Assembly: GCA_017480545.1 (NCBI GenBank)
Contig: JAFVAI010000041.1
Location: 1-37,905 of the forward strand
DNA: 37,905 nt
Source: Schwartzia sp. (in: firmicutes)
Lineage (GTDB): Bacteria; Bacillota; Negativicutes; Selenomonadales; Selenomonadaceae
Reading direction: 5' to 3'
Shown here: positions 35,418-37,905 of the stretch, one piece after another
Numbering within the stretch: the stretch's first letter is position 1
Layout: each line of letters opens with the position of its first letter
Notes under the pieces: generated by a model
Database searches by the model: none
Told to the model about the DNA's origin: nothing
What the model saw: the letters and a program-made list of their open reading frames with translations, nothing else
Program-made: the position numbers and the translations under genes

Positions 35418-37334
35418 TCAATACTTCCCGTCCCGCGTCGCGATTTTCTCCTGCACCATCGCGAGGAATTCGTCCGCCTTCATCGTCGCGGAGTCCTTTT
35501 CGCCGTACTTCCTGACGTTCACCGTGCCGTCCGCTACCTCTTGGTCGCCGACCACCAGCGCATAGGGAATCTTTTTGACCTGCGCCTCGCGGATCTTGTA
35601 GCCCATCTTCTCGTTGCGCGCGTCCACCTCGACGCGGATGCCCTGCGCGAAGAGTTTATTTTTCAGTTCGTAAGCATAATCGTGGTGCTTGTCCGTGATT
35701 GGCAAGATTTTTACCTGCACCGGCGCGAGCCAGACCGGGAACGCGCCCGCGTAGTTCTCGATCAAAATGCCGATGAACCGCTCAATGCTGCCGTACACGA
35801 CGCGGTGCAGCATAATCGGGCGGTGCTTCTGCCCGTCCTCGCCCACATAATTCAAATCAAACTTCTCCGGCAGCATCATGTCGAGCTGGATCGTGCCGCA
35901 CTGCCAAGTGCGCCCGATAGAATCCTTGATATGGAAGTCGATTTTCGGGCCGTAAAACGCGCCGTCTCCCTTGTTGATGATGTATTTCAGCCCGCGATGC
36001 TCGAGCGCGTTTTGGAGGGCCGCCGTCGCTTTTTCCCAGACCTCGTCGGAGCCCATCGAGTTCTCCGGCCGCGTCGAAAGCTCCGCCGTATAGGTCAAGC
36101 CGAAGGTCGAATAGACCTCGTCGAACAGGTCAATCGTCGTCTGGATTTCGCCCTCCACTTGGTCGAGGGTCATAAAGAGATGGGCGTCATCCTGCGTGAA
36201 GTTCCGCACGCGGAACAGCCCGTGCAGAGCGCCGGAAAGCTCGTGCCGATGGACGAGGCCCAGCTCGCCGAGGCGGAGCGGCAGGTCACGATAGCTGCGC
36301 GGCTGCGTCGCGTAGACGAGCATCCCGCCGGGGCAGTTCATCGGCTTGATGGCGTAATCGAGATCGTCAATCTGCGTGAAGTACATATTTTCCTTGTAAT
36401 GATCCCAATGCCCGGAGGTCTCCCAAAGCTTGCGGTTCAGAATCATCGGCGTCTTGATTTCCTGATAGCCGTAACGCCGATGCACCTCGCGCCAGTAATT
36501 GATGAGCTCGTTGCGAATCACCATGCCGTTCGGATGGAAGAACGGGAATCCCGGCCCTTCCTCATGCAGGCTGAACAAATCCAGTTCCTTGCCCAGTTTC
36601 CGATGGTCACGCTTCGCCGCTTCCTCCAACATCGTCAGATACGCGGCGAGGTCTTCCTTCTTCTCAAAGGCAGTGCCGTAAACGCGCTGGAGCATCTTGT
36701 TGTGCTCGTCGCCGCGCCAGTACGCGCCCGCCACACTCTGGAGCTTCACTGCCTTGACCTTGCCGGTCGAAACAACATGCGGCCCCGCGCAAAGGTCTAC
36801 GAAATCGCCCTGCTCATACAAGGAAATGAGAGCGTCGGTGGGCAAATCATTGATCAGTTCGACCTTGTAGCCTTGCCCCTTTTCCTCGAACAGCTTCAAC
36901 GCGTCGGCGCGGCTGATTTCTTTCCGCACCATCGGCAAATTCTGTTTGACGATGCGCTCCATTTCCTTCTCGATGTCGCGCAAGTCTTCGTCGGTCAGCC
37001 GCTTCTCCATGTCGATGTCGTAGTAAAAGCCGTTTTCAATCGCCGGCCCGATGGCAAACTTCACCTTGTCGCCATAAAGGTGCTGAATCGCCTGCGCCAT
37101 GATATGCGATGCCGTATGACGGAACGCCCAGCGCCCGTCCGCGTCCTCGAAGGTCAAAAACTCCACCGCGCCGTCTTTCGTCAGCGGCGTCGTCAAATCC
37201 ACGGTCTTCCCGTCCAGCTTCGCCGCCAAAACTTTCTTCGCAAGACTGTTGCTGACCGTCTTCACAAACTCCTGCACCGTCGTCCCCTCTTGAGCCTCGC
37301 GGACACTTCCGTCTTTCAACGTAATTTTCAACAT
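35418..37334 (-). CDS. thrS: Threonyl-tRNA synthetase
   Basis: 638 residues from the ATG at 37334, preceded by AGGAGGT. The frame stays open upstream into the T-box leader, but that part is not protein. It joins threonine to its tRNA. Domains in order: TGS (1-61, MLKITLKDGSVREA), tRNA-editing second additional domain (about 65-225, with HTASHIMAQAIQ), the class II catalytic core (about 245-535, with MNCPGGMLVY, FRVRNFTQDDAHLF and GRTWQCGTIQLDMMLPEKFDL), and an anticodon-binding domain (VKILPITDKHHDYAYEL to the end). It is controlled by a T-box leader. Confidence 0.98.
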   Translation of the reverse strand: MLKITLKDGSVREAQEGTTVQEFVKTVSNSLAKKVLAAKLDGKTVDLTTPLTKDGAVEFLTFEDADGRWAFRHTASHIMAQAIQHLYGDKVKFAIGPAIENGFYYDIDMEKRLTDEDLRDIEKEMERIVKQNLPMVRKEISRADALKLFEEKGQGYKVELINDLPTDALISLYEQGDFVDLCAGPHVVSTGKVKAVKLQSVAGAYWRGDEHNKMLQRVYGTAFEKKEDLAAYLTMLEEAAKRDHRKLGKELDLFSLHEEGPGFPFFHPNGMVIRNELINYWREVHRRYGYQEIKTPMILNRKLWETSGHWDHYKENMYFTQIDDLDYAIKPMNCPGGMLVYATQPRSYRDLPLRLGELGLVHRHELSGALHGLFRVRNFTQDDAHLFMTLDQVEGEIQTTIDLFDEVYSTFGLTYTAELSTRPENSMGSDEVWEKATAALQNALEHRGLKYIINKGDGAFYGPKIDFHIKDSIGRTWQCGTIQLDMMLPEKFDLNYVGEDGQKHRPIMLHRVVYGSIERFIGILIENYAGAFPVWLAPVQVKILPITDKHHDYAYELKNKLFAQGIRVEVDARNEKMGYKIREAQVKKIPYALVVGDQEVADGTVNVRKYGEKDSATMKADEFLAMVQEKIATRDGKY

Positions 37335-37362
37335 AACCCTACCTCCTATGATTTTGCCAAAC

Positions 37363-37590
37363 AAAAAAGCCCCGTCCCATGCGGGACGAGGCATAATGCT
37401 TCGCGGTTCCACCCTGCTTGCCGCAAAAACGCGGCCGACTTTTCCCCGCCTAACGCGCGGCAACGTCCGACTCCTCATCGGCAGCTCCAAAGCGGTGGTG
37501 ACGGTCTTTCTCCGAAGCGCTTCCAGCCAAGGCGTTTCTCTCTGTGGGATCATTCCCCGCCATCATGTCTTCTTCATCGCCTGTTTCGCT
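37363..37590 (-). promoter_or_regulatory. T-box leader of thrS
   Basis: A tRNA-sensing riboswitch. On the minus strand the conserved T-box AGGGTGGAACCGCGA lies at 37401-37415. The terminator that competes with the antiterminator is GCCTCGTCCC...GGGACGGGGC followed by TTTTTT (37363-37392). Stem I features are visible upstream: ACAGAGAGAAACG and GGCTGGAAGCG. A small hairpin CCGA...TCGG probably is stem III. Candidate Thr specifier triplets ACC occur at 37494-37499 and 37503-37505; which one is read I cannot fix. Uncharged tRNA-Thr should let transcription continue into thrS. Confidence 0.95.
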
Positions 37591-37594
37591 GACT

Positions 37595-37623
37595 ATTATA
37601 TGCGCGGCTTGAAAATCTGTCAA
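37595..37623 (-). promoter_or_regulatory. Consensus promoter of thrS
   Basis: Minus strand: TTGACA (37618-37623), 17 bases, TATAAT (37595-37600), both perfect. Transcription should start near 37588, at the head of the T-box leader. Confidence 0.9.
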
Positions 37624-37678
37624 GAATTGCTTTCGATTGAATAGACAATAACCGTATGGGAATTATTGAACTAAACGA

Positions 37679-37804
37679 CCACCGGCTGAAAGCCGGTGGG
37701 TTGAGTGGACTGAAGTCCACCCCCGCGCCTGAAAGGCGCGATTCCGGCTGAAGCCGTCTTCATGTGCCTGACTAAAAGTCAGCTAAAAGCCCTACTGCAA
37801 GTAG
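37679..37804. repeat. Six tandem small hairpins beside IS200-like tnpA
   Basis: In order: CCACCGGC/GCCGGTGG (37679-37699), GTGGAC/GTCCAC (37705-37720), CGCGCC/GGCGCG (37724-37740), CGGC/GCCG (37745-37756), CTGACT/AGTCAG (37768-37782), CTAC/GTAG (37792-37804). The first four have TGAA or TGAAA loops, the others AAA and TGCAA. They follow the tnpA stop directly, so they probably form the right end of the IS200/IS605-type element. Confidence 0.75.
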
Positions 37805-37905
37805 CTATTCATCAACAATTCGGATGTTTTCTATATCCTCACTCCCTTGTTTGTCTATGTAATTCCGAATCGTTTCTTCGTCCACGTTCCCGACCGTCGC
37901 GCAAA
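37805..37905 (-). CDS. tnpA: IS200/IS605-family TnpA transposase, C-terminal fragment (rest beyond window)
   Basis: Only the last 33 codons are inside the window, ending at TAG (37805-37807). They read ATVGNVDEETIRNYIDKQG and then end in IRIVDE. The phrase TVGNV.....I..YI..Q is typical of the end of the Y1-type single-strand transposase TnpA of IS200/IS605 elements. The catalytic HUH and Tyr motifs lie beyond the window, so activity cannot be judged. Confidence 0.75.
   Translation of the reverse strand, partial: CATVGNVDEETIRNYIDKQGSEDIENIRIVDE

Noticed and set aside
37335..37553. N-terminal extension of ThrS
   Set aside because: The extra codons translate the T-box leader and its terminator; the AGGAGGT site and the TGS domain fix the start at 37334.
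35301..37592. Plus-strand open frame of 763 codons
   Set aside because: Antisense to thrS, whose domains are complete on the minus strand; the product has no recognisable family.

Overview
The window looks like chromosome from a diderm Firmicute of the class Negativicutes (Selenomonas/Mitsuokella-like). The evidence is a mix of traits. An outer-membrane two-partner secretion system (TpsB/TpsA, of the leukotoxin LktA-like filamentous adhesin type) implies an outer membrane. The regulation is Firmicute-style: a T-box leader on thrS, a BirA-type operator on a biotin gene, OhrR boxes, and strong AGGAGG ribosome binding sites. The species is inferred, not proven.

Layout. (1) 1-6.8 kb, minus strand: tpsB followed by tpsA, which runs off the left edge. 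(2) 6.9-20.5 kb, minus strand: a run of hydrolase genes. It holds four YtcJ-like amidohydrolases (one with an in-frame amber codon), an exported amidase-signature amidase, a DUF3089 alpha/beta hydrolase, a membrane-anchored carboxylesterase-like protein that has lost its catalytic residues, and an exported Ntn-type linear amide hydrolase. (3) 20.9-22.7 kb, plus strand: a two-gene signalling unit, an XRE-HTH plus receiver protein followed by a LytS/YesM-like membrane histidine kinase. (4) 22.9-25.9 kb: lepA-hemW housekeeping pair. (5) 25.9-26.6 kb: a probable small structured RNA with its own promoter and terminator, and a PBECR-like nuclease-fold gene. (6) 26.6-28.6 kb: a BioW-BioF fusion behind a BirA-like operator. 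(7) 28.7-32.0 kb: a DUF697 GTPase, a 167-bp MITE-like element and an exported tannase-like hydrolase. (8) 32.2-34.7 kb, minus strand: a thiol-peroxide defence operon trxB-grx-gpx-ohrR with two OhrR-like boxes at its promoter. (9) 34.8-37.6 kb: a BsuPI-domain exported protein and thrS with a full T-box leader. (10) The right edge: six tandem small hairpins and the C-terminal end of an IS200/IS605 TnpA transposase.

The most unusual observation is a 15-base sequence, GTTCCAGATTGTCAC (one mismatch in one copy). It sits 5-6 bases upstream of the -35 element of three promoters: those of tpsBA, of the exported amidohydrolase and of the exported Ntn hydrolase. This suggests a regulon joining surface-protein secretion with secreted amide hydrolases. 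The XRE-receiver/kinase pair next to the third copy is the obvious but untested candidate regulator.

Other points: large inverted-repeat elements whose arms keep pairing although their sequence changes, one of them in the leader of the regulator gene; end fragments of the MITE beside two terminators; and a glutathione peroxidase gene with two plausible starts (exported and cytosolic).
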